This document shows, one piece after another, positions 34,074-44,740 of a DNA stretch of 64,000 nucleotides. This DNA comes from Costus lasius (Eukaryota > Streptophyta > Magnoliopsida > Zingiberales > Costaceae). Numbering within the stretch: the stretch's first letter is position 1; every line of letters starts with the position of its first letter. The position numbers and the translations under genes are program-made. Where the stretch lies: assembly GCA_027563935.2 (NCBI GenBank), contig CM050454.1, positions 8,522,001-8,586,000 on the forward strand, in the 5' to 3' direction. The notes beneath the pieces were generated by a model. It was not told the origin of the DNA. It searched no databases and worked only from the letters and a program-made list of their open reading frames with translations.

Positions 34074-35577
34074 TGTTAGGCCCAGGCGCTGGGCCCAAGC
34101 CCAGGCCCAGGCCCAACCAGCGACCAACCCAACCCAACTTGAGGAAGCGGTTTGCGGGCTAGCGGGTCAGCGGGTCAGCGGGTCGAGCAGCTTAGCGGGT
34201 TGGGACCCGTTTTGGAAGAAGTGACTTAGGGCTACAGTGCCCTTGTTACTGTGGAGGATGGCGTTCGTTCGAACGCGTACGGCGGCACTGCGGTTCACCT
34301 CCTCTTTCCCTTGATCTCTCTCCTCTCCGTCGAGCGAGGTTTCCGGCAGTGGCGCGGACGGCGACGGCTTCCCTGTGGTGTGGGTGTGGCGGTACGGGAA
34401 GTGGCGGAGCATCGGGGCGGCGTCCCCGAATCCTTCCTCCTCCTCTATCTTCGGCGTCGCCGGTGGTGGGTTCGGCAGCAGTCGCCCGCCGAAGGTACGC
34501 TCCTCTCTCCTCCCTCTCCGGGTTCATCCGGCGGGCGCGAGTGTCGCAACCTTCCTTCTTCTCCCTTGCCGCGTCTCCCTTCTCCGCTCGCTTCCGGCGA
34601 GATCTGGGACGGCCGGTGAGGCTGGGGCTTCTGCTCCTCCCTCTGGCGACGTCCGGCGGCCATGGGTTGGTCGGCCGGTGTCTTCGACGGCTGCTGCTTA
34701 GGCGGCGGCTCCGCCTCTTCTTTGGCTGGCGTCCGACGAACGTGGGTGAGTTCGCCGATGCCGCCTGTGCCTCCGACGAGGTCGGGCTTGGCTGGACTAG
34801 GCTCCGGCTAGCCTCTGGCGGGTCTCCGGTGAGCTTCGGCTGCCGATCTGCATGCCTTGATTTGCATGCACGTGCTTTGGTTGGCATGCACGTGCCTCGT
34901 TTTCTGTGCGCGCGCCTCTAACGGGTTCCGGACGCGGTTCCCGTTCCCGGCCGATCAGCTGTCCTCGGCCGGCGTATTCCTCTCTCCGGCTCCTCGAGCC
35001 TCGTGCTCCCGGCCGAGTTGTCTTTCTCGGTCGGTGTCTCCTCGCCCCTCGTTGCGCTCCGGTCAAGTGCGCCAGCCTTGAGTGGTGTTGCCCGGCGTTG
35101 GCCGGTTTGTTTGTGCCAGATGTCTGCGAGACGTCCCTTTGTGGGCGAGAGGTGAGTTCGGCCGCCTGCGTGCGGTCTAGTAGGAGATTTGGGCGTGTGC
35201 CCGGCGTCCTGCGTGATGTCGTCTTTTGTGCGAGTGTGCACCACCGCCTGTGTGCGGTTTGTTCCTTTTCCGGTGTACTGGACTCGTACGCGCGCTGCGC
35301 TGGCGTCGAGTCTCGGGCGTTGTACTTTGGTGGACGTTGGAGCTGGTTCGTGCAGCGGTCTGTGGCAGACGTGGCGGTCGATGACTCGTCGAGACGAGAG
35401 TTGAGGTGGCCGCCTGGGAAAGGCTGAGGAACACGTCGAGGATGTGCTCTTGCCGGTCGCGCTTGGATCAATGGTTCAGGCGCTTAGCTCCTGCGTGGGC
35501 GTGCTTGGGTGCGAGTCAATGTGTTGACTCAGATGTATTTTAATTAAAAATTTATTATCCTAATTCTGGGCATGATA
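34074..35577 (+). repeat. 3' LTR of element 3
   Basis: Runs from TGTTAGGCCC to GGCATGATA. It is clearly diverged from the 5' LTR, with small deletions (near 34345) and a duplicated CCCAGG string near its start. The last dinucleotide is TA where the partner has CA. Confidence 0.88.
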
Positions 35578-36536
35578 GACTGACAGAGTGTTAGATGAGT
35601 TCATACTTAAATTTTTTATATATAAATATTGTATTCGAATTAAGTAGGTTAACCTATTTATAATTCGATACAATCTGATTATTTTTAAATGATAAATAGT
35701 TTAACTAAACATAATTATAGCTGACTAAACTCGCTTAACTTTATATCGAGTTTGATAGAGTCATATTTTAGCAGGTTGAGTACAAACATACAGTGGGGTT
35801 TAGATTTAAATAGGGTGAATTTAGTGGGTACTCGTCTACTCGACCACCATTGTCTCTTTTTTGAATTAAGAGGAAATAGACAAGCAACCCTACCCTACAG
35901 TTGGTTTCATGGTGACTTCATGGTGCCACGTGTCAATTGATCCTTTTATTAATGGGCACGAGACAAATCCAATGCAAATCATAAAGCAAACAAACATGCT
36001 CTCTGTACCCCAATGAGTTATGGCCAGTCCAACTTTTTCAACTCTGTCAGCTTCTCCCTCTCTCTCTCTCTCGAGCTCTACGCGTAGAGATAGAGTTGCT
36101 TCCTTAGAACCCTACCTCCCCTCTTACGGAACCTTCGCTCTTCCAGCATTGCTCCACTCCACCAATGGCACCACCTCCTCTCTCTGCTCTGATTAATATA
36201 GGGCTCTAATTTATGCCTGAAAAAAGCTCCATTTTTGATGTTTTGTGCATCTCCTCTCCTCTGATCTTAATCACTTTATAGTTCAAAGAAAAAAGCCCGG
36301 TGTTGTCGATCTATTTTTCGTATTTTGTCAAAAAATTGTCCTTCGGCTCACATTTTATCTGTGTTCAGAAAAAATTGGGGAAAAAAATTCATCTTTTTTT
36401 GTTAATCGTTCAGGTTGTGAATTTTTGCGTGTGTTTTCCTTCAATCTGTTCTTGTTTCCCCAAAATTTCTGCTTTTCCCCTTGCATTGGTGAAAAATATA
36501 CCTCCTTTTAGGATTGTTCGTTAGATCCCACACTAG
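35578..36536. other. Spacer and leader region of the UPF0496 gene
   Basis: AT-rich up to about 36000, then a CT-rich stretch (CT run at about 36058-36073) typical of plant 5' leaders. Two short upstream frames are listed separately. No clear TATA box was identified. Confidence 0.5.
36165..36281 (+). promoter_or_regulatory. Two upstream open reading frames in the UPF0496 leader
   Basis: An ATG in good context (ACCAATGGC, 36165) opens a 14-codon frame ending with TAA at 36207-36209. A second ATG at 36213 opens a 22-codon frame ending with TAG at 36279-36281. If this region is in the mature mRNA and not spliced out, both would precede the main start at 36537 and could lower its translation. Whether the leader contains an intron cannot be told from the sequence. 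Confidence 0.4.
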
Positions 36537-37697
36537 ATGGGTGGCAGAATTAGCCGGAGGACCGGAGCGCCGCCGAACCTCCCGTTGGACGCTATCATCG
36601 GCAATGCAACCGGAGTTGTGGCCGCCACTTCCTCCGGCGGCGGCCCGGGCGGCCTCATGGCCGAGCTGACCTCCTACGAGGCGGCATGCCGCCTCGATCC
36701 CGAGTTGCAGACCTTCGACGCAACACTGCAGCGGCGCACTAGCCGCGTCATGTCGACCCTGGCCCGCGGCGTCGAGGTCCGCGCCCTCTCCTTCGACTCC
36801 CTGCGAGAGGTCACCGGCTGCCTCCTTGAGATGAACCAGGAGGTCGCCAAGGTTATACTCGAGTGCAAGAGGGACGTGTGGAAGAATGACGAGCTCTTTG
36901 AGCTCGTCCAGGACTACTTCGACAACAGCCTCCATACCCTCGACTTCTGCGCCGCCCTTGAGAACTGCCTTAAGAAAGCCCGTGACAGCCAATTGATCAT
37001 CCACATCGCTCTCCAACGTTTTGACGACGATGATGGCGATAATAATTATGCAACGACTTTGGAAAAATTGGAACAGTTTAGGGCGGCTGGTAATCCGTTC
37101 ACCGAAGAATTCTTTCAGTTATTTGAAGCAGTTCACAGGCAGCAGCTACTAATGCTGGAGAAGCTTCAGTTGCGAAGGAGGAAGCTTGATAAGAAGCTCA
37201 AGTACTTCAAAACCTGGCGCAAGGTATCGAGCATCATATTCGCGGCAGCATTCACAGCCGTCATAATCTGCTCGGTGGTGGCTGCTGTAGTGGCGGCACC
37301 GCCAGTTGCAGCGGCTTTGGCCGCTTCTGCATCCATACCGATCCCGATGGGCAAGTGGATTGACTCCCTGCTGAAGGAATACCAGGAGGCATTGGGAGGA
37401 CAGAAGGAGATTCTGAATTCCATTTCTGTTGGAAGCTATGTTGCAGTGAAGGACATTGACATTATTTATTTACTGGTGGATAGATTGAAGATTGAAATAA
37501 GTTCTCTACTGGATGATGCTGATTTTGCATTTAGGGATGAGGAGGCAGTGCAAGTTGTGATAGAGGAGATTAGAAAGAAGTTGGAGGTGTTTATGAAGAA
37601 TGTTGAAGTGTTGAGTGAGCAAGCAGATCGATGCAGTAGGGATATTAGGAGAGCAAGGACAGTGGTACTGCAGAAAATAATTCGGCACCCAAATTGA
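36537..37697 (+). CDS. UPF0496 / At14a-like (DUF677) protein, single exon
   Basis: An intact 386-residue protein with no intron, a typical length for the plant UPF0496 family. These are membrane-associated proteins related to Arabidopsis At14a and of poorly known role. The N-terminus MGGRIS fits the N-myristoylation pattern (Gly2, Ser6). Helical regions with [18 protein letters not shown] and the [13 protein letters not shown] motif match the family. A hydrophobic segment at about 231-263 (Ile/Ala/Val-rich, with a Pro pair) is one or two membrane helices between basic and amphipathic flanks. The C-terminal 110 residues look like coiled coil. Base composition falls from GC-rich (first 470 bases) to AT-rich, a gradient common in monocot genes. 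Family placement is firm by motif and layout; cell function is unknown. Confidence 0.88.
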   Translation: MGGRISRRTGAPPNLPLDAIIGNATGVVAATSSGGGPGGLMAELTSYEAACRLDPELQTFDATLQRRTSRVMSTLARGVEVRALSFDSLREVTGCLLEMNQEVAKVILECKRDVWKNDELFELVQDYFDNSLHTLDFCAALENCLKKARDSQLIIHIALQRFDDDDGDNNYATTLEKLEQFRAAGNPFTEEFFQLFEAVHRQQLLMLEKLQLRRRKLDKKLKYFKTWRKVSSIIFAAAFTAVIICSVVAAVVAAPPVAAALAASASIPIPMGKWIDSLLKEYQEALGGQKEILNSISVGSYVAVKDIDIIYLLVDRLKIEISSLLDDADFAFRDEEAVQVVIEEIRKKLEVFMKNVEVLSEQADRCSRDIRRARTVVLQKIIRHPN

Positions 37698-38944
37698 GCA
37701 ACTAATTTGCTGGTGCCTGCAAATTTGGTAAGTGTTACTGAATCTTCTATACTTGTTGGATGCAATTCTCTTTTTCAACTATTCTCGACTATTGCATACT
37801 GCAATTTACATGCTGAACACTTCTTTCCCTTTAAATTTCGTATGATTTCTAGACTTTATCAATTTTCAACTTAAGGAAAATGAACTATGAACTTCGTCTG
37901 CTGCTTAATGTATGCAAATTCTAGGTCAATTTGATTAGGCTAATCACAGAAATCCTGTTAGAAAAAGGCTATTTCAATGTGTTTAGAGGCCAGTTTTCTA
38001 CAAATTGTCATAGCTAATCAATTCAAGGATGCATTCTTTTTCAGTAATTTGTTTCAGAAACCTAGGGTCATCATGCTTGGCTGCTAACATACAACATAGT
38101 CTTCTTTCGCATCAGATGCTTCGCCATAATTTCCAGTTACTCTTTTCAGGATAAATGGAACAAAATGTTCAAATGTGAACCAATCAGTCATTAGTTTGTG
38201 CTGTGAAGAGTGGATCACATTTCTCATTTATTCTTGTACTTAGGTCTAAAATACATTATTCAAATGATACAAAATTCCACATGACTTCCTTTTAAGGATA
38301 ATGAATTGGTAGATCCCACTTAGGAATTAACTTATCCGGGTCAAATTCTTAGGCACCTGCTGCAGGAGGAAGCAAACCCAATAACCAAGCCACCTTAGAG
38401 ATATACTATCATGGCCACAATTCGACATGATGCTAGTTGAGATCCAACTCATAACACTACTTAGCTCTAAAAAATTTTGTTGTCCCAACAATATCCCTGT
38501 GCCGTTCTACCTATTTCATTTGACTTAATTAACCATGTTTGACAATCTAATTAGCCTATTCTCCTTAGGAAAATTAGAGCATAAATCAATTGGGTTGTGG
38601 CTATATACCTCTTTTCATTAATATAATCCTTCTCTTGCTATTTTAGAAAAAAAATTCAAGCAATCAATTCAAAGCAATGCTTCAAAAATTGGTCCATATC
38701 GCCAAGTAAGAGTGGTACATACCAGTGAGCCTAGTACCAATATGTTTGTATATTTTGTACATATTAGTCTAGGACAAGACTGGTATACCAGTATAGACTA
38801 AGATTTTAAACCTTGATTTAATGCATACGATCAAAATTGCTCTTCATCGCTTGAGATGCTATTGAGCTAACCTTAATTCAACCTTTTCAATGGCTCAACA
38901 TCTTATGCAAATTAAGTTAGTGACAACCAACCTCTATGCTGGAT
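37698..38944. other. UPF0496 downstream region
   Basis: AT-rich sequence with no coding frame. Around 38680-38810 is a decayed 'actggtataccagta'-type repeat resembling the one in the NAC intron near 15530-15700. No other feature is supported. Confidence 0.45.
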
Positions 38945-39505
38945 ATTCACATAAGGATATCATTTGGCCTCGATATCAAAAGTAGTCCCCAATCTCGACA
39001 ATGGTCTTGGGCGATTAAATTAAGGGATGTTGTGTTGGTTTCAACACCAAATGCATCCAAACTTGGATCTCATTTCAGATACTCAGCTTAAGAATGTCCC
39101 GACCCTTATGTCAGGTAATCAACTAAGGGATGTCTTGCTTGCCTTAGCACTAAACAAACACCATTCCCAATACTTATATCATGTAATCATCTAAGGATGC
39201 CATATTGGTCTCAACATTGAAAGGAGCATTAAACCCTCTCTCTTGTTGGTTAATCAACTAAGGGATATTATGCCAGCCTCAACACTAAATATAGCACTCA
39301 ATTTGATCTTTCTGTTTAGTATTCAGCTGTAGAGACATTTTGTAGGTTTCAGAATAGAGCACATTCTGATCCCCATGCTAGGCAATTAGGTTAAGAGGCA
39401 TCTTGCTGACATCAACACCAAACAACGCACTTGACCCAAGCCCTAGTGACAACAACCTTAGGAGGTTATACTGACCTCAACATCGAATGGAACATTAGTC
39501 ATCAA
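38945..39505. repeat. Old tandem array, about 67-bp unit, nine partial or whole copies
   Basis: Units begin at about 38945, 39013, 39079 (short, 37 bp), 39116, 39183, 39250, 39318, 39382 and 39448. Each starts with a variant of AATCAACTAAGGGATGTC, followed by a CTCAACACTAAA-like block. Spacing is 64-68 bp except for the short unit. Copies are diverged, so the array is old. No conserved reading frame is visible. Confidence 0.8.
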
Positions 39506-40713
39506 ATATTCCTTTATCATCAGCCCTCTTACAACCTCCATATGCCTATAGTAATCAGTTAGATCAAACTTGAGTCATTCTTTGATACTACCCAAGTGTC
39601 AAATTAGGGGTTTCAAGCACCCTTTTATGATAAACTTTTGCATATCATTATTAATCATACATACCTTTGCAATGATGGGAAATTAACCATCATCCATCGC
39701 TGGACAACTCCCTCCCTCACTATTCACTTGTTGTAAATGCACAGACAAGTAGCCATGAGTAGCCATACATAAGCATATATGTTGTTGAATGCAATGTGCA
39801 AACCTTCAACCACTAAATGCCTCTCGTCATTTAATACTACCAACCTAACACTAATTTCACACAATAGGTACAAAATACTCTGAAGCAATCCGTAAGCTTA
39901 GAGAGGTCAGTGGCCCCTACAAGGGGAAGGGACAGAAGGAGGTGTATCTCATTTCATCCTATTTTCTCCTTTCTTTTTGCCACTTGAACCTGCTCCTTCT
40001 TGAGTGTCAATGCAGCATCCCTTAGGGTGGGTGGTTTTTCTTTGCTTGTCTAGTGGTTTATTGTAGTCTTTATTAAAATTCAAGGTCGATATACTTCTTA
40101 GGCCTTTACCAAGGCGTGCCAAATCAAAGTATTCACTCTTTTGTATCTTTCTTGCTATTAGGCACAAATGTTCTTGGAAATCCGTTAGTACTTTCTAGAG
40201 ATTCAAATATGATTGATCTTTCTATATCCTTGTGCACGGACTTCTCTATCAACTTACTATCATTCAACTGCTCTATACTTCATTAAGCAATTTTCTCATT
40301 GGGCACTCTTTTTAATGACCAAAGAGTAAGCTATCCTAATATGAAAAAGGTTCAATGCAATGATCATATTGTTAGTTTCTATTGTGGTCATATTGTTAAT
40401 AACCTCTGGAAGTTTTGCACAATTAGATCATTTTGTGGGCACAAGCTTTGAAAGATAGATGTACTAACTATTAGACATGGTCCCATTTTGTTGTGACCAA
40501 CCTTTCAATATAGTTGGCACTAGAAAGAAAAGAGCTTACCAATAAAATCCAAAAGGAAATAAGTGATTATTGCTCAATACAGAAGAGCATTGTGATAACT
40601 ATGGGAGAGAGGTTGGTGATGATTAAAAAAATACAAAAATAAGAGAAATTTCTTTCTTATTAAGTAATATGTGGATGCCAATAATAGACATATTACATTT
40701 TTAGATATGTACC
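39506..40713. other. Spacer without recognised gene
   Basis: AT-rich sequence. A 72-codon frame on the minus strand (39949-40167) has no recognisable motif and looks random. Nothing else is supported. Confidence 0.4.
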
Positions 40714-41015
40714 TGTTGGGTAAAAAAATGGGTCGATTAAATTAATATGAAAAAAATGATGCGACCGTTTCCAAATTCATCTTATGAATATAAGGTTATT
40801 TTTTAAGCGGGTTCGGGCTTTTAATGAACGCAATCATTTATTGTTAATTACCTCTAAGTAGCTCAGGGCACATTTGATTAAAAGATCTACACATATAAAA
40901 TCAAATAAAAATAAGTGATTGCAAGAACAATATTATTCATAACAATTGCCATAAAAGGCTTCCAATTTCAATACAATTTCATTTTCATTCATTCACATTC
41001 TATTACTTCTTTCAT

Positions 41016-41790
41016 CCTTTATAAATATTCTTTCAATGAATATTTATATATGATTTTAGCTTCTGATGAACGTTCTTCCTAGAAAATGAATTTTGCCGTT
41101 CATTTCTTCGATATCTCTTTCAATTTCTTTGATATCTCTTTTATCTTCTATTATTTCATCTTTCATCTTTCCTCAGTCAATAAATATTCTTTCTGTGAAT
41201 ATTTATTTTATTTCAAGTGACATAAGTTACTATAAATGATATTATAATAATATTGAGGAACTACGCCATGATACTTAGTATTGACGTACGCACCTCCCAA
41301 ACAATATTATTAATAATATGTCGTGACATCATTTTAATAAATATTCTTTCTCTGAACATTTATCTAATTTCAATTTTTACAATTATTTTTTTTATTTTTC
41401 ATTCATTTGATGAATATTCTTTATGTGAATATTTGTCTCATTTCCCTTCCTTTGATAAATATTCTTTCTGTAAATATTTGTCTGATTTCTTTCAGTCCAT
41501 AATTCTTTCTTTCATCTTTTGATAAATATTTTTTTATAAATATTTATCTGATTTCATTTTTCATCCCTTTGATAAATATTTTTTATGTGAATATTTATCA
41601 GATTTCATCTGTCATCCCTTCGATAAATATTCTTTTTGTGAATATTTATCTGAATTTTTTTATTTTTCATTCCTTCGATAAATATTTTTTCTGTGAATAT
41701 TTATCTGATTTCACCTTTCATAATTCTTTCTTTCATGTTTTATTTCGTCAATAAATATTCTTTCTATGAATATTTATTTGATTTCAAGTT
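41016..41790. repeat. AT-rich hairpin array (AAATATTC...GAATATTT)
   Basis: About ten copies of a short inverted repeat, GATAAATATTC, then 6-9 bases, then GAATATTTATC, are separated by TTTCATTTTTCATCCC-like spacers. The densest part is 41400-41790, with units 46-75 bp apart. Each copy could fold into a stem of 8-11 AT pairs. The array surrounds hairpin segment A. No frame is meaningful. Confidence 0.8.
41246..41311 (-). other. Hairpin segment A, relative of the element 1 leader
   Basis: The outer stem AATAATATT (41246-41254) and AATATTATT (41303-41311) is a perfect 9-bp pairing around GAGGAACTACGCC, a GATAC/GTATT inner stem, and GACGTACGCACCTCCC. The conserved blocks match the leader of element 1 at 10330-10404, on the same strand. 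Confidence 0.6.
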
Positions 41791-41817
41791 TCATAAATTG
41801 CTACAAGCACTATTGTA

Positions 41818-41881
41818 ATAATATTGAGGAACTACACCCCGATAAATAATATCGACGTACGCACCTCCCAAACAATATTAT
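41818..41881 (-). other. Hairpin segment B, relative of the element 1 leader
   Basis: The outer stem ATAATATT / AATATTAT (8 pairs) encloses GAGGAACTACACCCC, GATA...ATATC and GACGTACGCACCTCCC. It lies about 570 bp after segment A. Confidence 0.6.
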
Positions 41882-42693
41882 GGATAACATGTAGTAACAG
41901 AATATTATTTATTTTTCATTTTGTTATTTTTCTATTCTTCTCTTTTTTTTATTTCCATTAAATTAAAGTTGTGTTGAGTCAAGACCAATGTGTGGCTATG
42001 ACAAATTCAAATCCGCACACGATATTCAAGTCGTTTCTTCTATAGTCGTCATTTCTTTCATCTTCGCTTTTTTAAATTGCCATAGCAACAAGGAATGAAT
42101 CCGTGAGTTGGATCTATGACGAGTCAAATCGGGTTTGGTTCAAGTCACTTGTGAGAGTAATATTTCTTGATTCGTTCTTTATACCATTTATTGGGCGATG
42201 AATATGGTCGAGATGACAAATAAATTCTATGGGGTGCTATTCTATCTTTGGCAACACCCCTATACAACTCAAGTAGGACATTGGACCAGTGTGGGGTCAT
42301 TTTTGGTTAAATTTTAATGTAAATTGAAATATTGAAAAAGCGCGACCGTTTCAAATTCACCTTATAAATCATAAGGCTCCAGAATTTGTAGGGTCATTTT
42401 TGTTAAATTTCAATATAAATTGAAATATTGAAAAAATGCGAACATTTCAAATTCACCTTATAAATCATAAGGCTTTTTGTTTTAGTAGGTTCTAGCTTCC
42501 AATGAATGCAAACATTTATTATTAATTACCCCGAAAGAGCTTAGGGTACCTTTGATTAAGAGATCTATAATATATAACGAAGTAAAAACAAATAGTTAAA
42601 AGAATATAATTTATAGTTTAGTGTCATGACACGGTTTGCAATATGATTACAAGAATACATCATTTGATTTAAGCCATAGGAAAAATTTGAGTT

Positions 42694-42774
42694 GTGTTGT
42701 AACAATGTTGAGGAACTATGCCCTGATACGAAGTATCGACTTATGCACCTCCCAAACAACGTCATCGACAACAC
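42694..42774 (-). other. Hairpin segment C, relative of the element 1 leader
   Basis: The outer stem GTGTTGT (42694-42700) pairs with ACAACAC (42768-42774), continues through an internal loop to ATGTT/AACGT, and encloses a GAGG/CCTC stem and a perfect GATAC-GAA-GTATC hairpin. The stem sequence differs completely from A and B while pairing is kept. Confidence 0.6.
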
Positions 42775-42819
42775 GCGTCGAGTGTTTATTGTCCATGACT
42801 ATGTTTGAATTAGTTCGAC

Positions 42820-43480
42820 GGGTTGGGTGAATGAGCCACTGGGCTAAACGTTCAAGGTTTGGGTGAATGGGCCGTTGGGCCAGACATTCAGAATTTGAAT
42901 AAACACGCCAACTGCCAAACATTTAAAATTTGGATAAACATGTCGTGTAACCAAATGTTTAAAATTTGGTGAATGAGCTGATGAGCCAAGCGTTTGAAAT
43001 TCGGATGAACGAGCTGTGGGGCCAAACATTCAAAATTTGGAAGAATGGGCCGTTGGGCCAAACATTCAGAATTTGGTGAACGAGCTGTGAGGCTAGACGT
43101 TCAAAGTTTGAGTGAACGAGTCGTAGGACCAAACGTTTGAAGTTTGAGTGAACGGGTCATGGGACCAAACGTTCAAGATTTGGTGAATGAGTCGTAGGGC
43201 CAAACATTCAAAATTTGGATGAACGAGCCAATGGGCCAAGCGTTCAAATTTTGGTTAGAGTTGGTGAACGAGCTGATAGGCCAAACGTTCAAAATTTTGA
43301 TGAACGGATTGTGGGACCAAACGTTCAAAATTTAGATGAATGTGCTGATGAGTCAAGCGTTCAAAGTTTGGAATGAACGGGTCGTGGGACCAAATATTCA
43401 AAATTTGGATGAACGAGCCGATGGGCCAAGCATTTAGAGTTTGATGAATGGGCCGTTGGGCCAAACATTAAGAATTTGAT
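42820..43480. repeat. 36-bp tandem array, about 18 copies
   Basis: The unit is approximately CCAAACGTTCAAAATTTGG followed by ATGAACGAGCCGATGGG, 36 bp (12 codons), with substitutions between copies and occasional indels (for example extra bases near 43255). GTTCA and TGAAC inside each unit are inverted. Because the unit is a multiple of three, minus-strand frames stay open for 60-70 codons in places. I see no start, context or domain that would make them genes. Confidence 0.9.
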
Positions 43481-44740
43481 GGCTAATGTGTAAATCTGCT
43501 TAGATTTAGGTTTCTCATCGAACATCTAAGATCAAATTCAGAAATATCTAACTTAATTTTGTAAGAATTGATGTTCAAATCAATTTGAGAGTTATCTGAT
43601 TGGCTGAGATTCGGGAGAATTAATTTCAGTCATTGAAAGCTTAACTAGTAGATCTGCTTTGATCTAGATCTCGGATCAAAAATCTGATGGTGGATCTGAA
43701 AAGATCTGATCCAAATTTATAAGGATTGATATTCGGATAATTTCAATAGCTATCCGATTGGCTGAGATTTGTGTAAATCATTTTTAGCCGTTGAAATTTT
43801 AATTCGCAGATTTGCTTTGATTTAGATCTCGGATCAAAAAATATGAGAATGGATTATCTAAATTTGTAAGGATCAATATTCGGATTATTTCGAAAGTCAT
43901 CCGATTGGCTGATATTCGGGTGAATTAATTTCCACCATTGAAAGTTTGATTTGTAGATATGCTTTGTTCCATATCTCTGATCGAAAATCTGAGGGTGGAT
44001 CTGGAAGGATCCATTTGTAGGATCAATATTCAGATCACTTTGGAAGCCATCCGATCAGCTTAGATTCATGTAAATTAATATCAGCTATTGAATGTTTTAT
44101 TTGTAGATCTGCTTTGATCTAGATGTCTGATCGAAAATTGGAGTGCGGATCTGGAACGATCTAATCTAAATTTATGAGGATCAATATTTAGATCATTTCA
44201 GAAAATCATCCGATTGGTGAGATTTGTGCAAATCAATCTTAGCCATTGAAATTTTTATTCGCAGATTTATGTAGATCCAGATTTCTAATAAAAAAATCTG
44301 ATAAAAAATCTGGTCCAAATTTGTAAAGATCAATATTTGGGATTTTTGAGAAGTCATCCGATTGACTGAGATTTGTGCAAATCAATCTAGTTTAATTCGC
44401 AGATCTAGCTAGATCTAGATTTTTAATCGAAAATTTGAGGGCGAATTTGGAAAGATATGACTCAGATGAGTAATGATCGATATTCCGATCATTTCGAGAG
44501 CTATCCAATTGGCTGAAATTTGTGCATATCAATTTTAGCCGTTGAAAGCTTGATTCGCAGATCTGCTTAGATGCAGATATCAGATCGAAAATTCGAAGGA
44601 GGATCGGAAAGATCTGATCCAAATACATAAAGATCAATATTCGGATTGCATTAGACGCCATCTGATTGATCTGGATTTGAGTGGGTTAATTTCAGCCATT
44701 GATTTTATTTCATTAAATCTGGATCATTTGATCTCAAGTG
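43481..44740. repeat. About 152-bp tandem array, eight copies
   Basis: The landmark TCCGATTGGCTGAGATT and variants recur at 43595, 43753, 43900, 44050, 44209, 44357, 44504 and 44661 (spacings 147-159). Each unit also has a GATCTGCTTTGATCTAGAT-like block and an AAGGATCAATATTCGGAT-like block. Unit length is near a nucleosome core length. Copies are diverged by eye. It follows directly on the 36-bp array. Confidence 0.88.

Larger units (their letters stand above)
28535..35577 (+). mobile_element. Strongly decayed Ty3 LTR retrotransposon (element 3)
   Basis: A plus-strand element with GC-rich LTRs at 28535-30027 (1,493 bp) and 34074-35577 (1,504 bp), a tRNA-Met primer site, a polypurine tract and a 4.05-kb internal region. 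Pol remnants appear in the right order but in broken frames: RT N-terminus about 31185-31400, YLDD at 31683-31694, an RNase H HTEAS-like string about 32039-32110, integrase about 32690-32880 and 33085-33150. No Gag domain is recognisable; that place holds a 48-bp periodic repeat. The right LTR ends in TA instead of CA, and I see no target-site duplication (GCTAG left, GACTG right). It is old, and not mobile on its own. Confidence 0.9.
40714..42819. repeat. Diverged direct-repeat pair, possible non-autonomous retroelement remnant
   Basis: The segment from about 40714 (TGTTGGGT...) to 40920 reappears in diverged form from about 42290 (TGTGGGGTC...) to 42600. Shared blocks in order are a GCGACCGTTT-like string, CTTATAAATCATAAGG, a TTTATTGTTAATTACC-like block, and TTTGATTAAGAGATCTA. 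Within the second copy the block before CTTATAAATC is itself duplicated (42324 and 42418). The TG start and later hairpin segments suggest LTR-type repeats, but no PBS, PPT or coding remnant was seen. Confidence 0.45.

Noticed and set aside
41246..42774. Hammerhead-type ribozyme in the hairpin segments
   Set aside because: The CTGATGA and GAAA core boxes are absent on both strands; only a general stem-loop can be supported.
42820..43480. CRISPR-like array because of regular 36-bp units
   Set aside because: There is no unique spacer between conserved repeats, the units are diverged head-to-tail copies, and the context is a plant genome.
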